Both the position numbers and the translations under genes were made by a program. Shown piece by piece: positions 62,201 to 64,000 of a stretch of 64,000 bases of DNA. Origin of the DNA: Apostichopus japonicus (taxonomy: Eukaryota; Echinodermata; Holothuroidea; Aspidochirotida; Stichopodidae). The notes under the pieces are model-generated. The model made no database searches. It saw only the letters and a program-made list of their open reading frames with translations, and was not told the DNA's origin. How positions within the stretch are numbered: the first letter of the stretch is position 1; each line of letters starts with the position of its first letter. The stretch is from the NCBI RefSeq assembly GCF_037975245.1, contig NC_092572.1, forward strand, positions 2,643,501-2,707,500, given 5' to 3'.

Positions 62201-62472
62201 GTGCAGTTATATCGGAAACGGATTCCCTCGTCTTTAGCAAATGCTGCTTAAGAGTTTTTCCTGTCATCTTTTCAAATAAGATGTAATTTAGCTCTAGGAT
62301 AGGCGGAAAGGAGAAATGTTGTAGAAACAGAAACTTCAAGGAAGAATAACTGAAAATGCGGGAGTCCTTCATAAGATCATTTGTAAATTCCGATGATGAA
62401 GTCTCATACGGTCATGCTAAATTATTAATCATTCAAGTATTATCGGAGCACTGTCTCATCATTAGTATATGA

Positions 62473-62511
<39 letters not shown>

Positions 62512-62709
62512 GGAATAACGGAAAAACTGTTAAACAACTATGCTGCATTTAGAGAAAGGCTGGATCTCGAGTGAGATACAATAATTGAATTAGGTAAGTG
62601 ATTGGAAGTAAAACAGCCAATGTTTGTTTTTTTGCAGAGCTTTCGAGCAAAACTAGCTCTTCTTCAGTGCATGATCACCGAAAGTGACAAGGAGTAGCAG
62701 GAATTGAAA

Positions 62710-62791
<82 letters not shown>

Positions 62792-63644
62792 TTATATATG
62801 TGTGTGTATCTATTTAACATACACTGATTATAAATAAATCCGTCAGTCATAGTTAATTAGATTCCTTTTCTTTTATTTACGTATTGATTCCTGATAGTAA
62901 AGATATGTTATTGTCTTTATGAATAGTTGTATCAACTCACTGGAATTGCAGCACAATCCTAGTATATCTGCGATATTAGAATGTCGATCTAATGTCTTCA
63001 CGATTCCAATCTCTTTCACAAAGTGACGTCTCTCCATTCTCGTGGCATATTCTGTAAACCAAATTAATATGATTTTAACTAAGTACGCTCTCTTATTTCT
63101 TTTAGCAAGGGTGCATGAGGATCATGCCTCCTGACATACCAGTCATCTGTCATAACTGAAATGTCTCCTGTTATCCTACCGAGTTTCCAGGGGGAGGAAG
63201 ACTGCAAAGGAATTTAGTCAAGAAGAAATAGTAAAGCAGCAAAATTGAACCCAAATGAAAACCTTGTGCATTGTTCACACATAAAATTACACATAGCTGT
63301 AATTCATACATTGTTTTCCCCAATCTTTTCTGTCACAATGGCTTGTTTAGGTCTTTATTCCCTGTTAATTTTTCCCTGATAACAATGCTATTGTTGTTTT
63401 ATTTCTTTACCTGACAAAACTTTAACTGTAACTTCCATCGACCCTTGTCTATAGTTTAAGGTTGCGGCACAGAAGAAAAACGATCCTCTTTGAGCTTGCT
63501 TGCTGTGGATTGTAAGATCGGAGATAAACGTCTCCTGTGGTGTGACTTTCTTCAAACTGTACGTCTGAATTGTAGTACTTTCATCTCCGTCGATGGAAGA
63601 ACACTCGTCATCGTTAAGTCCAAAGTGTCTTGACAAACGGCTTC
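59267..63644 (-). CDS. Receptor pseudokinase paralogue, kinase-like exons (5' end outside window)
   Basis: Minus-strand exons: 63644-63411, 63051-62941, 62293-62133, 61035-60922, 60289-60178, 59897-59801 and 59378-59267 (TAA at 59269-59267). All borders are GT-AG and phases run 1-1, 1-1, 1-0, 0-0, 0-1, 1-2, stop, giving about 312 residues. The N-lobe has SMEVTVKVLS (the beta3 lysine is present) and RRHFVKEIGIVKTLDRHSNI (the alphaC glutamate is present). The catalytic loop HRDLAARN is replaced by HPSLRCES and DFG by DFT, so phosphotransfer should be lost. The glycine loop is also degenerate (QRGSFFFC). The C-lobe is well kept: VAPEIVKGE, TDVWAFGNLLWELF, LMELCWHEDPSSRPIF. Closest family: receptor tyrosine kinases. 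The extracellular and membrane parts should lie past 64000. Exon phases and lengths match the + strand receptor, so they are paralogues. Confidence 0.85.
61118..61718. mobile_element. 601-bp foldback/MITE element with TTCGCCCAAC sub-repeats
   Basis: CTGGTCACTTCGCCCAACAA at 61118 is exactly inverted at 61699-61718. Each arm contains several copies of a TTCGCCCAAC-type word at short spacing (left to about 61206, right from about 61608). The centre is AT-rich and non-coding. It sits in an intron of the minus-strand receptor gene, 83 bases upstream of an exon start. No convincing target duplication is seen. Confidence 0.8.
62472..62810. repeat. (TA)n and (TG)n microsatellites
   Basis: TA tracts at 62472-62512 and 62713-62780, followed by TG repeats to about 62808, in an intron of the minus-strand receptor. 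Confidence 0.95.
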
Positions 63645-64000
63645 CTACATAAAACGGGAGAGGAAGAGGGGAGAAGAAAAAAAGGCTTCCTACATGAAAA
63701 CAAACAAACCAATTTCTCTTTAAGTTTATCTAAATAAAAAAGAGGGAAGTTAATTGCTTTCGTTAAAACTTATATTTATTTCAAACTGGTTTATGATCGC
63801 GTCATAGCTTACGTCACCTCAACAACAAGAGAAGTGTGTGGATGTAAAATGATGTAGTTGTTTCTTGTTACACAGAAAGCTAAAACAGAAAACAATCAAA
63901 CAAAGATTATTGTATGTATATCTTTAATATTAGTCTAATAATGTATGACAAATGTCCACATAGTATGTGACAGTTAAGTAAAAGCGTTAAGATCATTTAC
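63645..64000. other. Upstream intron of the minus-strand receptor
   Basis: The first visible kinase exon starts in phase 1, so an exon must precede it on the minus strand beyond 63644. None with clear borders is seen before the window ends. Confidence 0.4.

Overview
The window looks like animal nuclear DNA: AT-rich, with phased GT-AG introns, long intergenic stretches and many LINE, SINE, Penelope-like and DNA-transposon relics. Tyrosine-kinase-like receptors and repeat types of this kind are common in marine invertebrate deuterostomes. An echinoderm, plausibly a sea cucumber, is my best guess; nothing here proves the species.

Layout. (1) 0.5-4.3 kb, + strand: short coiled-coil exons made by duplication of an exon pair. 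A phase-compatible terminal exon lies at 22.2 kb, possibly of the same gene. (2) 0.85-22 kb: a repeat-dominated zone. It holds GC-rich dispersed repeats, a LINE 3' end (5.4-6.0 kb), a ~296-bp satellite with higher-order structure (6.1-8.8 kb), a palindromic array (8.85-9.2 kb), a tRNA-derived SINE (9.74 kb), a minus-strand LINE ORF1 relic (10.2-11.3 kb), a Penelope-like RT relic (12.3-13.5 kb), a broken member of an uncharacterised multicopy family split by a solo LTR (13.9-17.2 kb), and a degraded LINE (18.9-21.8 kb). (3) 23.1-41.0 kb, + strand: an 18-exon gene for a type I membrane receptor. It has a signal peptide, four Ig-like domains, one transmembrane helix and a tyrosine-kinase-like domain that has lost its catalytic residues. 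Its 7.9-kb second intron holds (TA)n tracts, two related minisatellites and a BEN-domain pseudogene. (4) 43.6-52.4 kb: an 8.8-kb terminal-inverted-repeat transposon flanked by TTAA. It contains a degraded cysteine-rich gene resembling the P2X7 C-terminal 'ballast' module, minus-strand THAP-transposase relics, a small telomere-repeat-bearing MITE and an inserted LINE with a 781-codon uninterrupted frame. (5) 52.4-59.2 kb: gene-poor, with a Penelope-type fragment and small tandem repeats. (6) 59.3-63.6 kb, minus strand: the kinase-like part of a second receptor, whose 5' end lies outside the window.

The two receptor genes converge tail to tail. Their kinase-like exons match one for one in splice phase and similar length, so they are paralogues. 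Both lack the catalytic HRD aspartate and an intact DFG. The downstream gene keeps the beta3 lysine and alphaC glutamate; the upstream gene has lost these as well. They look like signalling receptors that cannot act as ordinary kinases and may work as scaffolds, decoys or allosteric partners; that role is inference. The upstream gene also carries one extra base in an A5 run of exon 15, which is either a recent disabling mutation, an allele or a sequence error.
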